Source: Ferruginibacter sp.
GTDB taxonomy: Bacteria; Bacteroidota; Bacteroidia; Chitinophagales; Chitinophagaceae
DNA length: 27,624 nt
Assembly (NCBI GenBank): GCA_025352435.1
Contig: JANXTN010000267.1
Coordinates: 1 to 27,624, forward strand
Direction of reading: 5' to 3'
Shown here piece after piece: positions 7,701-15,304 of this stretch. Under the pieces are notes generated by a model that worked only from the letters and a program-made list of their open reading frames with translations, was not told where the DNA came from and made no database searches. Position 1 is the first letter of the stretch; each line of letters opens with the position of its first letter. The translations under genes were made by a program, and so were the position numbers.

Positions 7701-9248
7701 TTACAGTTTTATTTCATCTTCTCCATCGTCAAAAAACCTAAATTTTGTAAGGCTGTAATTAGAGTTAGAAACTACTTTTACTTTTTGTTTGTACTTCCAG
7801 CTCCATTTCATTCGGCGACTTGGAAAACCACATGTTAAATAGGTGTACACAATTGGATGAACTTGTATAGTAAGTGCTTTGTGTTTTTGCGAAATAAGAT
7901 AATTGAGATTTTTAGCTATTTCATCTTCTAAGATAAGAGCCGAAGAAATTTTACCTGTACCGTTACAACTTGGGCAAACTTCACTCGTATTAATGTTCAT
8001 TTCAGGCTTCATCCGCTGGCGTGTAACCTGCATAAGCCCAAATTTTGAAATCGCTAATACAGCATGTTTTGCTCTGTCGTGCAACATAAAACCTTCCATT
8101 TCTTCTGAAAGTCTTTTCTTGTTTTCGAGCAATTTCATGTCTATAAAATCTATTACGATAATACCGCCAAGATCTCTTAAACGCAATTGTCTTGCTATTT
8201 CCGCTGCAGCTTCCAAGTTAGTTTCAAGCGCATTTTGCTCTTGGTTATTGCCCACACTTTTATAACCACTATTCACATCTATTACGTGCAAAGCTTCCGT
8301 ATGCTCAATAATAAGATACGCTCCACTTGGTAAGTTTACGGTTCTGCCAAAAGCAGCTTTTACCTGCTTTGTAATTCCATATTGGTCAAAAATTGGAAGT
8401 GTGCTATTGTAATGAGCAATTATATCTGCCTTTTGCGGAGCAATGCGTTGAATATAATTTTTTGTATCAGTAAAAATAGCTTTGTCGTTTACAATTATTT
8501 TATTAAAATCTTCGTTCAACAAATCTCTGAGCATGCTATTGGTTTTGCCCTGCTCACTCAAAATTATTTGAGGAGGTACAGCACCCTTTAGGGTTTTTTG
8601 GATCCCTTTCCATGTAGCTTCTAAACTCAATAAGTCTTCGTGTAATTCTGAAGCAGGCATTCCTTCAGCAGCCGTACGCACAATTACCCCAAGGTTAAAA
8701 GGTTTTATTGCTTCTATAATTTTCTGTAAACGCTTCCGCTCATCAGATGAATGTATTTTTCTCGAAACTGCAACAATATTTGTAAAAGGAGTTACAACCA
8801 CGTATCTACCCGGTAAAGAAATTTCGCAGGTAAGTCTCGGACCTTTTTGTGCAATTGGTTCTTTTAAAATTTGAACCAATACATTCGGTTTACCACTAAG
8901 TACTTCGGTGATTTTGCCCGTTTTAATAATCTCGGGCTCTACCTTAAATTTGGCGAAATCAAATCCTTTCTCATCATGCTCGTTCATTGCTAGATGAGTG
9001 AATTTTAATAATGAACGTACGTAGGGGCTTAAATCTGTGTAGTGAAGAAAGGCATCCTTTTCAAAGCCTACATCTACAAAGGCGGCATTAAGGCCGGGAA
9101 TTAATTTTTTAACTCTTCCGAGATAAATATCTCCTGCTGCAAAACTAGCATCAGCAAGCTGGTTGTGCAGTTCTACAAGAATTTTGTCTTCAAGCAGGGC
9201 AATTTCCGTTCCCTGCTCAGAAGTGTTAATAATGAGCTCTTTTGTCAA
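7701..9248 (-). CDS. rng: Ribonuclease E/G family endoribonuclease
   Basis: This enzyme cleaves single-stranded AU-rich RNA and acts in rRNA maturation and mRNA decay. The 515-residue product has an N-terminal S1 RNA-binding domain (about residues 36-120, with GDIYLGRVKKLIPGLNAAFV). An RNase H-like region and the DNase I-like catalytic domain follow, with Asp324 (HVIDVNSG) and Asp367 (VIDFID) as the Mg-binding pair. The zinc-link CPSC (Cys425, Cys428) follows. The length is that of RNase G rather than RNase E: the long C-terminal degradosome scaffold is absent. It sits in the conserved Bacteroidota block with HU, mutY and ssb. A 239-base untranslated stretch precedes it. Confidence 0.93.
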   Translation of the reverse strand: MTKELIINTSEQGTEIALLEDKILVELHNQLADASFAAGDIYLGRVKKLIPGLNAAFVDVGFEKDAFLHYTDLSPYVRSLLKFTHLAMNEHDEKGFDFAKFKVEPEIIKTGKITEVLSGKPNVLVQILKEPIAQKGPRLTCEISLPGRYVVVTPFTNIVAVSRKIHSSDERKRLQKIIEAIKPFNLGVIVRTAAEGMPASELHEDLLSLEATWKGIQKTLKGAVPPQIILSEQGKTNSMLRDLLNEDFNKIIVNDKAIFTDTKNYIQRIAPQKADIIAHYNSTLPIFDQYGITKQVKAAFGRTVNLPSGAYLIIEHTEALHVIDVNSGYKSVGNNQEQNALETNLEAAAEIARQLRLRDLGGIIVIDFIDMKLLENKKRLSEEMEGFMLHDRAKHAVLAISKFGLMQVTRQRMKPEMNINTSEVCPSCNGTGKISSALILEDEIAKNLNYLISQKHKALTIQVHPIVYTYLTCGFPSRRMKWSWKYKQKVKVVSNSNYSLTKFRFFDDGEDEIKL

Positions 9249-9394
9249 TGTGTAAAAGTTTTTAAGATCTTACACGCTTAAGGCATTTATTAAACAGCAT
9301 CACTTTCTAAAGTAAATTTTATGATAGCCAATATTTGTAACAAATAGTATGTACAATCGTTAGTAGGATTCAAAAAAAATTACTGAAAGGAAAA

Positions 9395-9452
9395 TATAAA
9401 CTACACTGAACAATGGCATTATTACCACTATTCAGTGTACACATAGTTTATA
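9395..9452 (-). other. Long interrupted hairpin between the small ribosomal gene and rng
   Basis: TATAAACTA (9395-9403) and CACTGAA (9404-9410) pair with TTCAGTG (9431-9437) and TAGTTTATA (9444-9452), leaving a six-base bulge; alternatively TACACTGAA/TTCAGTGTA forms a perfect 9-bp stem. On the minus strand it is followed by TTTTCC and then a run of eight T. It may terminate the HU-TPR-mS38 transcript or belong to the rng leader. Confidence 0.45.
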
Positions 9453-9468
9453 CGGAATGCTCATTCCG
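9453..9468. other. Short perfect hairpin next to the long hairpin
   Basis: CGGAAT, loop GCTC, ATTCCG forms a 6-bp stem directly abutting the long inverted repeat. No T-run follows it on either strand. Together with 9395-9452 it fills most of the space after the small ribosomal gene. Confidence 0.4.
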
Positions 9469-9487
9469 CTGCCAATCATTGGAAGAA

Positions 9488-9577
9488 TTATTTCTTTTTA
9501 TGACGGTTTTTTCTTAAACGTTTTTTACGCTTGTGAGTAGCTATTTTATGACGTTTTCTCTTTTTACCACAAGGCAT
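9488..9577 (-). CDS. 29-residue AURKAIP1/COX24-domain (mS38/bS22-like) ribosomal peptide
   Basis: The frame from the ATG at 9577 gives 29 residues, about two thirds of them Lys, Arg or His, starting MPCGKKRKRHKIATHKRKK and ending in HKKK before a TAA. This composition and the KRKRHK...THKRKKRLRKNRHKK pattern match the short Bacteroidota proteins assigned to the AURKAIP1/COX24 domain, related to mitochondrial mS38 and actinobacterial bS22 of the small subunit. The conserved short length and the location inside a housekeeping block support a real gene. It is easily missed because of its size. It lies 63 bases downstream of the TPR gene on the same strand, and a hairpin cluster follows. Confidence 0.82.
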   Translation of the reverse strand: MPCGKKRKRHKIATHKRKKRLRKNRHKKK

Positions 9578-9640
9578 AATTGATCTTTTTTGTGTTTAAT
9601 AAATAATTTTTAAATAAATATATTGTATTGCTACAGTTCG

Positions 9641-10492
9641 TTATTTTAATGATTTTATCCTCGCATCTACTTCTTCAGCATAGTGAGGATTGTTAATTAA
9701 GCGCTTGCTGATATTGTACCATTTTACAGCATTAGCTTTGTCACCTTTACCTGCATAAGCGTCAGCTAAATAAGCTACAGCTTCAGCATTCTGAGGTTGT
9801 CGGGTTACAACTTTATTCAATCTCTCAATTGACTTATCAAACTGACCGGAAACAAGACCACCAACGCCCAGCATCATTTGTGCTCTTAAATTGGTTGAAT
9901 CTTTCCTTACAACTGATAATAATTGTTGTATTCCCTGCATTGTTTCCTGTGGGTTTCCACTTCGACCTTTGCCGTAAATGTAACAACTACCCAGCCCAAT
10001 CTTAATATCATCGTTCTCAGGATTAAGTTTTAAAGCTCTTTCATATAGATCGATGGCCGTTGTTGTTTCCCAATTTAGTTTAGACAAATCTTTTTCTGCT
10101 CTAAGGTTCTCTAAAAATATTCGGGCTGCAAAGGTGAGGGTTTTTTCTGAATTATCCAACTTACTGGCTTCTGAAAGATAAAATGCATAGGGTTCGTAAG
10201 ATTTGATGCTATCCCGCCAAAAACCGGCAAGTGCTTCATTCGCTTTTATCTTTTGAGTTGAAACGACTGATGCGCTTAGCTCTGTTTCTAATTTGGAAAC
10301 TACAATGGTTTGATTTGGAGACAGTTTTGCTTTTTCCAAGGTAATAAATTGTAAAGCATTAAAAGGCTTGATGGTATTAGAATCCGATATGGAAACTGAA
10401 TGGAGACTTTTATTATTTGTTGTTCTTCCAAACAAAAAAAGGGTAAAAAGTAAGATAATACCTGCTGCAATAAGAGCAAATTGTTTTTTCAA
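9641..10492 (-). CDS. Membrane-anchored TPR protein
   Basis: The 283-residue product has one N-terminal hydrophobic segment (about residues 6-22), which acts as a signal anchor, and then a helical periplasmic part. TPR-type repeats are visible at about residues 148-180 (AIDLYERALKLNPENDDIKIGLG), 200-240 (LRAQMMLGVGGLVSGQFDKSI) and 237-268 (AEAVAYLADAYAGKGDKANAVKWY). No enzymatic motif is seen; a scaffold role in protein-protein contact is likely. It follows HU by 27 bases on the same strand and is probably co-transcribed with it. I recall similar TPR proteins in this block of other Bacteroidota, but the partner is unknown. Confidence 0.8.
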   Translation of the reverse strand: MKKQFALIAAGIILLFTLFLFGRTTNNKSLHSVSISDSNTIKPFNALQFITLEKAKLSPNQTIVVSKLETELSASVVSTQKIKANEALAGFWRDSIKSYEPYAFYLSEASKLDNSEKTLTFAARIFLENLRAEKDLSKLNWETTTAIDLYERALKLNPENDDIKIGLGSCYIYGKGRSGNPQETMQGIQQLLSVVRKDSTNLRAQMMLGVGGLVSGQFDKSIERLNKVVTRQPQNAEAVAYLADAYAGKGDKANAVKWYNISKRLINNPHYAEEVDARIKSLK

Positions 10493-10519
10493 GATTCAAA
10501 TTTGAGCTACGAAGTTACG

Positions 10520-10840
10520 CTAGTCTTCGGTTTCCGCTTCAAATTTTGGCTCAACTTTTATATCTGCATTCTTAATATCCTTCATAAATTCTTTTGCGGG
10601 TTTAAATGCAGGAATAAAATGTTCAGGAATGGCAACTGCAACATTTTTTTTGATGTTCCTACCAATTTTAGCAGCTCTTTTTTTTACGATAAAGCTGCCA
10701 AAGCCACGTACATAAAGGTTTTCGCCGGAGGCTAAAGATCCTTTTATTTCTTTAAACATGGTTTCTAAAGTAACCAGCACATCTACTTTTGGTATGCCGG
10801 TTTTGTCAGAAATTTTATTAATTAAGTCAGCTTTTCTCAT
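10520..10840 (-). CDS. HU-family DNA-binding protein
   Basis: HU dimers bend and compact DNA. The true start is the ATG at 10838-10840 (MRKADLI), giving 106 residues; further upstream in-frame codons translate an AT-rich leader and were rejected. The HU pattern is clear: helical N-terminus with TGIPKVDV, GFGSF at 46-50, the DNA arm GRNIKKN at 60-66 and IPAFKPAKEF at 76-85. The intercalating proline at position 63 of typical HU (RNP) is Ile here. A short acidic tail (EAETED) follows the fold. It is divergent from mutY, with a -7 element at 10869-10876. Confidence 0.9.
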   Translation of the reverse strand: MRKADLINKISDKTGIPKVDVLVTLETMFKEIKGSLASGENLYVRGFGSFIVKKRAAKIGRNIKKNVAVAIPEHFIPAFKPAKEFMKDIKNADIKVEPKFEAETED

Positions 10841-10868
10841 TGTGGGGGTTATTATAGTATGTAATATA

Positions 10869-10876
10869 CAAATATA
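10869..10876 (-). promoter_or_regulatory. Promoter -7 element for the HU operon
   Basis: On the minus strand TATATTTG matches TAnnTTTG exactly, 28 bases upstream of the HU ATG. A TTTG occurs 12 bases further upstream, closer than the usual 19-21, so the -33 element is uncertain. Confidence 0.5.
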
Positions 10877-10927
10877 TATTAGATAAAACAAAATGTATAT
10901 CTGCTATCAATAAGTTTTTGAAAAGTA

Positions 10928-10935
10928 TAGTTTTG
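10928..10935 (+). promoter_or_regulatory. Promoter -7 element for mutY
   Basis: TAGTTTTG matches TAnnTTTG exactly and ends 10 bases before the mutY ATG, so the mRNA would be leaderless or have only a few leader bases. No -33 TTTG at standard spacing was found. Confidence 0.5.
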
Positions 10936-10945
10936 CAACACTTGT

Positions 10946-12031
10946 ATGGAGACCCTACCAAACCAAAAAAATTTTTCCCGGAAGCTTTTAGAATGGAATA
11001 AAAACAGCAACCATCGGCAAATGCCATGGAAAGGAATTGATGATCCGTACAAAATATGGTTAAGTGAAATTATGCTCCAACAAACCAGGGTTGATCAAGG
11101 GACGGCCTACTATAATCGCTTTATAGAAAAATTTCCTACGGTAAATAGGCTTGCCTTAGCGGAGGACGATGAGGTATTTAAAATGTGGGAAGGCTTAGGG
11201 TATTACAGTCGGTGCAAAAACCTTATGAAAACCGCTAAAACAATTTCATTTGAATACGACGGGGTATTCCCTAAGAAATATGAAGAGATTTTAAAACTGA
11301 AAGGTGTAGGACCTTACACCGCTGCTGCCATAGCCTCATTTGCATTTAAACTTCCATTTGCTGTGGTAGATGGAAATGTAACAAGAGTCATTTCCCGTTT
11401 TTTTGGCATTGAAAAAGCAATTGATACCAATGCTGGTAAAAAATATTTTGCAGAGCTGGCACAATCACTTTTAAATAAAGAAGAGCCTGCTGTATACAAC
11501 CAGACCATAATGGATTTTGGAGCAACCATCTGCAAGCCAATGCAGCCTTTATGTGAGCAGTGTCCTTTGCAAAAAAACTGTGTAGCATCAGCTAAAGGAC
11601 TCACTAAGATTCTACCTATAAAAGTAAAGAAATTAGTAAATCGAACCAGGTATTTCTATTATGTAATTGTAGAGCAACAGGGTAAAATATTTGTAAGAAA
11701 GAGATCAGAAAAAGATATTTGGGAGAACCTTTGGGAGTTTGTTTTGGTAGAAATGAAAGAAAAAATAAATGCAGAACTTTTTATTAAATCGAATCAATTT
11801 ACAGCATTATTTAATGGCTTAAACTTCAGTATAAAAGTATCAGATTTTTATAAACAGCAACTTACCCATCAAACTATTGAGGGTTTGTTTTTGCATGTAA
11901 TAACACAAAAAGGATTTAAAAATAAAAATTATGAATCTATTAAAAAAACTGATATTAAAAAGTTGGCGTTTCCAAAGTTTATAACATCTTTTATGGAGAA
12001 AAATGAGGTGCTCAAAAATATGCAGATATAA
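10946..12031 (+). CDS. mutY: A/G-specific adenine DNA glycosylase
   Basis: MutY removes adenine mispaired with 8-oxoguanine in base-excision repair. The 361-residue protein has catalytic Glu41 (in SEIMLQQT) and Asp142 (in VVDGNVTRV). The helix-hairpin-helix LKGVGPYTAAAIA is at about 118-130, and the [4Fe-4S] ligands Cys196, Cys203, Cys206 and Cys212 have the MutY spacing C-x6-C-x2-C-x5-C. A C-terminal NUDIX-like domain (about 225-350) reads 8-oxoG. Length is normal. The gene heads the mutY-ssb-gldE-gldD cluster known from Bacteroidota and is divergent from HU. Confidence 0.95.
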   Translation: METLPNQKNFSRKLLEWNKNSNHRQMPWKGIDDPYKIWLSEIMLQQTRVDQGTAYYNRFIEKFPTVNRLALAEDDEVFKMWEGLGYYSRCKNLMKTAKTISFEYDGVFPKKYEEILKLKGVGPYTAAAIASFAFKLPFAVVDGNVTRVISRFFGIEKAIDTNAGKKYFAELAQSLLNKEEPAVYNQTIMDFGATICKPMQPLCEQCPLQKNCVASAKGLTKILPIKVKKLVNRTRYFYYVIVEQQGKIFVRKRSEKDIWENLWEFVLVEMKEKINAELFIKSNQFTALFNGLNFSIKVSDFYKQQLTHQTIEGLFLHVITQKGFKNKNYESIKKTDIKKLAFPKFITSFMEKNEVLKNMQI

Positions 12032-12053
12032 AATCTCATTTGCAAATAAAATG

Positions 12054-12061
12054 TATCTTTA
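12054..12061 (+). promoter_or_regulatory. Candidate -7 element for ssb
   Basis: TATCTTTA matches TAnnTTTG at seven of eight positions, 61 bases upstream of the ssb ATG. It would give ssb and the gld genes transcription independent of mutY. Confidence 0.35.
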
Positions 12062-12122
12062 AAATGGGTTATGCGGAAATGCCGTACAGTGAGGGAAGTA
12101 ACAAAAATTAAAAAATACAATT

Positions 12123-12554
12123 ATGAGAGGAGTCAACAGGGTAATGCTGATAGGTAACCTGGGTAAGGATCCTGACATGCAGTTTTTGGAAGGCAATATT
12201 GCTGTTGCCAAGTTTTCTCTGGCAACTACAGAAGCTTACAAAGACAGAAGCGGTCGGTTAATTTCGCAAACAGAATGGCATACTATTGTTTTATGGAGAG
12301 GACTCGCAGAGCTTGCTCAAAAATACCTGCACCGTGGTAGTTTAGTGTATGTAGAAGGTCGTTTAAAAACAAGAAGTTGGGAAGATAAAGAGGGGAACAA
12401 GAAATTTGCAACAGAAATTGTAGGAGATAATTTGATTATGCTGGATAAAAGAACAGATGGCACAATGCAGGGTGGAATTGAGGATCCCGAATTTACAAAT
12501 GATGATGTCCCACCCCCAATAGATGAGTCAGGGAATGAGCGCCTGCCGTTTTAA
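12123..12554 (+). CDS. ssb: Single-stranded DNA-binding protein
   Basis: The 143-residue product has the OB-fold of SSB (residues about 4-108): NRVMLIGNLGKDPD at the start, QTEWHTIVLWRGLAELA in the middle, and YVEGRLKTRSWEDKEG next. A short acidic linker ends in ERLPF, the hydrophobic C-terminal tip that recruits replication and repair partners. It protects ssDNA during replication, recombination and repair. It follows mutY by 91 bases and precedes gldE by 41, the usual order in this phylum. Confidence 0.95.
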   Translation: MRGVNRVMLIGNLGKDPDMQFLEGNIAVAKFSLATTEAYKDRSGRLISQTEWHTIVLWRGLAELAQKYLHRGSLVYVEGRLKTRSWEDKEGNKKFATEIVGDNLIMLDKRTDGTMQGGIEDPEFTNDDVPPPIDESGNERLPF

Positions 12555-12595
12555 AATTACTTTTTACGCCCTATCGTTCATTAAAACTTTATGTT

Positions 12596-13933
12596 TTGGA
12601 ATATCATTCGGTAATTCAATATTTTATTTTGCCGGTTAATTTTTTAATCATCTTCGCCGTAACCGGTGTTCTTATTTTTACAGCCGTTATTTTATTTATT
12701 CTTTCCTTTTTAATAGCAGGCAGCGAAGTGGCTTTTTTTTCGCTTAATCAAAAAGATATCAATGTTCTTAAAACCCGACAGCAGCCTTCCTTCAGGAGAA
12801 TCGTACTACTTTTAGAACAGCCAAAAACATTATTGGCGTCCATGCTAATTACCAATAGTTTGGTAAACCTGGGCATTATTTTAATAGCCAATATTTTGAT
12901 AGACGATTGGCTGGTTGTCTATGAGCTAACATTCTGGCCCAAGTTCCTCATTAAAGTATTGTCTATAACATTCACCATTTTGCTTTTTGGCGAAGTATTA
13001 CCAAAGGTTTGGGCAACGCATAATAAAATATGGTTTGCATCATCATCATCCCTGATCGTTGAAATATTCAACAGTATTTTTTATAAAATCAGCAAACGCC
13101 TTGTAAGGTTTAGCGATAGGATGGAAAAAAAATTATCGCCGAATAAAAGTAATTCACCTGATGGGGGGAACCTTGACCATGCCATAGATTTATTACCCGA
13201 TAACGAAGCCACCATTGAAGAGAAAAAAATATTAAAAGGCATAAGAAAATTTGGTGATACACCGGTGAAACAAATTATGCGCACCAGGCTTGATGTAAGC
13301 GGTATAGAATATAATACCAATTTATTTGAACTCATTAAAACGGTAGAGGATCTGCATTATTCCCGGTTGCCTGTTTACAAAAATAATTTAGATGAAATAG
13401 CGGGTATGTTACATACAAAAGATTTGCTGCCGCATATAAATGAACCTGAAAGTTATGACTGGCATTCACTTACAAGGTCTGCTTATTTTGTGCATGAACA
13501 AAAGTTGATTGAAGATCTGCTGCAGGAGTTTAGAGCTAAGCGCATTCATTTTGCTATTGTAGTGGATGAATTTGGCGGTACTTCGGGCATTGTAACGCTG
13601 GAAGATATTATGGAAGAAATAACAGGAGAAATTAAAGATGAATTTGACGACGAAGAAAGTGTAAATAAAAAGATTGATGATTTTACCTACGTCTTTGAAG
13701 GAAAATTAATGATAAATGATGCTTGCAAAGCGATGGGATTAAGTACGGATGTTTTTGATAGCTTACGTGGCGAAAGTGATTCTGTAGCAGGGCTTGTATT
13801 GGAAATTGCCGGCGAATTTCCTCAAATAAATGAAGAGTTGCATAGTGGCGATTTTTCGTTTATTCCTTTGGAGATAAATAAAAACAGAATTGACAAAGTA
13901 AAAGTGTTGATTAAACCACCGGTAATAGAATAG
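12596..13933 (+). CDS. gldE: Gliding motility-associated protein GldE (CBS-domain/CorC-type membrane protein)
   Basis: The 445-residue product begins with four hydrophobic segments (about residues 7-45, 70-100 and 105-150). This DUF21 membrane domain includes the motif GSEVAFFSL. Two CBS domains follow (about 205-335), with IMRTRLDV and IVVDEFGGTSGIVTLEDIMEEITGEI. A C-terminal CorC_HlyC domain (about 350-440) follows, with LRGESDSVAGLVLEIAGEFP. GldE supports GldD in Flavobacterium gliding; its molecular role is not known. The only usable start is a TTG at 12596, as no in-frame ATG fits, so the N-terminus is uncertain. Position between ssb and gldD strongly supports the name. Confidence 0.9.
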   Translation: MEYHSVIQYFILPVNFLIIFAVTGVLIFTAVILFILSFLIAGSEVAFFSLNQKDINVLKTRQQPSFRRIVLLLEQPKTLLASMLITNSLVNLGIILIANILIDDWLVVYELTFWPKFLIKVLSITFTILLFGEVLPKVWATHNKIWFASSSSLIVEIFNSIFYKISKRLVRFSDRMEKKLSPNKSNSPDGGNLDHAIDLLPDNEATIEEKKILKGIRKFGDTPVKQIMRTRLDVSGIEYNTNLFELIKTVEDLHYSRLPVYKNNLDEIAGMLHTKDLLPHINEPESYDWHSLTRSAYFVHEQKLIEDLLQEFRAKRIHFAIVVDEFGGTSGIVTLEDIMEEITGEIKDEFDDEESVNKKIDDFTYVFEGKLMINDACKAMGLSTDVFDSLRGESDSVAGLVLEIAGEFPQINEELHSGDFSFIPLEINKNRIDKVKVLIKPPVIE

Positions 13934-13965
13934 GATAATTTCGACTCAAAAATTCTCAACGACGT

Positions 13966-14616
13966 ATGTTTTGTTTTAATAAGAAATATTTTTTCTACGT
14001 AAGTGTTACACTTTTTTTTGCAGCTTGTAACAGTACATATACATCAAAAAAAACAGGATATTTTAAAATTGATTTACCGGAAAAAAAATATGTTTTATTT
14101 AATGAACCCGGCGTACCCTACAGCTTTGAATATCCGGTTTATGCAGACATTGTGAAAGACAGTACTTACTTTGATGCTAATCCTGAAAATGATTACTGGC
14201 GCAATATTGATTTTAAAAGTTTAAATGCAAAAATATTTTTGAGTTATAAAATGGTTGGAGGAAGAGCTTTGTACAAAATAAAAATGCCAAATGGAAGTTA
14301 CAAAGATTCAACAGGCATAAATATGTACGATAAAATGATAAACGATGCATTTAATCTGACAAATAAAAATGATGATGTAGCTACTTCTAAAAAAGACAGC
14401 TTATTTAAAACAGCAAATGATGTAGGTGGTTTGTTATTTAAACTCGGCGGCAATGCTGCTACTCAACGTCAGTTTTTTATGACTGATACAACTAAAAACT
14501 TTATAAGAGGAGCCCTGTACTTTTATGCTTCACCAAACGCAGACTCAGTAAAACCTGTCGTTGATTTTATACAACAGGATATTGACCATCTTATTACCAC
14601 TTTCCGCTGGAAATAG
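13966..14616 (+). CDS. gldD: Gliding motility lipoprotein GldD
   Basis: The 216-residue product has a lipoprotein signal (FAAC, Cys21). The mature part shows the GldD pattern: GYFKIDLPEKKY, then PYSFEYPVYADI, FLSYK, GNAATQRQFFMTDTTKNFIRGALYFYASPNADS, and an ending IDHLITTFRWK. In Flavobacterium johnsoniae, gldD mutants do not glide; later work ties the gld genes to type IX secretion. It starts 32 bases after gldE. Core gldKLMN genes are not in the window, so gliding itself cannot be concluded. Confidence 0.9.
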   Translation: MFCFNKKYFFYVSVTLFFAACNSTYTSKKTGYFKIDLPEKKYVLFNEPGVPYSFEYPVYADIVKDSTYFDANPENDYWRNIDFKSLNAKIFLSYKMVGGRALYKIKMPNGSYKDSTGINMYDKMINDAFNLTNKNDDVATSKKDSLFKTANDVGGLLFKLGGNAATQRQFFMTDTTKNFIRGALYFYASPNADSVKPVVDFIQQDIDHLITTFRWK

Positions 14617-14690
14617 TTTTAATATTTCAATTTAGTTTCCGGAACAATCGCAATTCTCCCTCATTCATAACTCCCGGAATTATAAAAACG

Positions 14691-14698
14691 TATTTTTG
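14691..14698 (+). promoter_or_regulatory. Promoter -7 element for the DUF3109 gene
   Basis: TATTTTTG matches TAnnTTTG exactly and ends five bases before the ATG at 14704. Transcription would start at or next to the A of the ATG, implying a leaderless mRNA. Confidence 0.55.
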
Positions 14699-14703
14699 CA
14701 GCA

Positions 14704-15285
14704 ATGATAGCTATAGATAATGTTTTACTGAGTGATCAAATCATTAGCGACCAATTTGTTTGTGACCTGAATAGTTGCAAAGGCGCCTGTTGTGTAGATG
14801 GAGATGCAGGTGCTCCGCTTGATGCAAAAGAATTAATGAAAGTAGATGAGGTGTTTGCAGCTGTACTTCCATATTTAAGAAAAGAAGGTATCGATGAAAT
14901 AAATAAACAGGGCAGATACGTGCACAACAAAGAATTCGGCTGGGTCACACCAACTATTGAAAATAAAGTTTGTGTGTATGGAATTTTTGAAGCCAACGGT
15001 ACTGTGAAATGTGGTATTGAACAGGCATATCTAGATGGAAAAACAACTTGGAAAAAGCCAATAAGCTGTCATCTTTTTCCCATCATTGTGAAGAAAAGTA
15101 AAGATGGCATTACCCATTTTGCAAATTACGAACCCCGGGAAGACCATTGCAAGGCTGCTTGTGTCTTAGGAACAAAATTGAAAGTGCCGGTCTATAAGTT
15201 TTTAAAAGAACCGCTTGTCAGAAAATTTGGCAAAGATTTTTATGAAGCTTTAGAGGCCACTGCTACACACATGCAAACAAAATAA
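14704..15285 (+). CDS. DUF3109 family cysteine-rich protein
   Basis: The 193-residue cytoplasmic protein has no signal peptide. It carries nine cysteines in conserved places: Cys20, Cys25, Cys29 and Cys30 (FVC...CKGACC), Cys90, Cys103, Cys122 (SCHLFP), Cys149 and Cys153 (HCKAAC). This pattern is that of DUF3109, related to YkgJ-type zinc- or iron-binding proteins common in Bacteroidota; the bound metal or cluster is not proven. No enzymatic role is known. The beta-lactamase gene starts 19 bases after its stop, so the two are probably co-transcribed. Confidence 0.85.
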   Translation: MIAIDNVLLSDQIISDQFVCDLNSCKGACCVDGDAGAPLDAKELMKVDEVFAAVLPYLRKEGIDEINKQGRYVHNKEFGWVTPTIENKVCVYGIFEANGTVKCGIEQAYLDGKTTWKKPISCHLFPIIVKKSKDGITHFANYEPREDHCKAACVLGTKLKVPVYKFLKEPLVRKFGKDFYEALEATATHMQTK

Positions 15286-15304
15286 TTAAAAAGAAAATAT
15301 TAAT

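Noticed and set aside
10827..11027. Minus-strand frame spanning the HU-mutY spacer
   Set aside because: It overlaps the mutY start and both promoter elements and has no recognisable domain.
13966..14616. Possible gliding-motility operon beyond gldE/gldD
   Set aside because: Genes downstream are DUF3109, beta-lactamase and Bat-type; no gldKLMN or spr genes are in the window.
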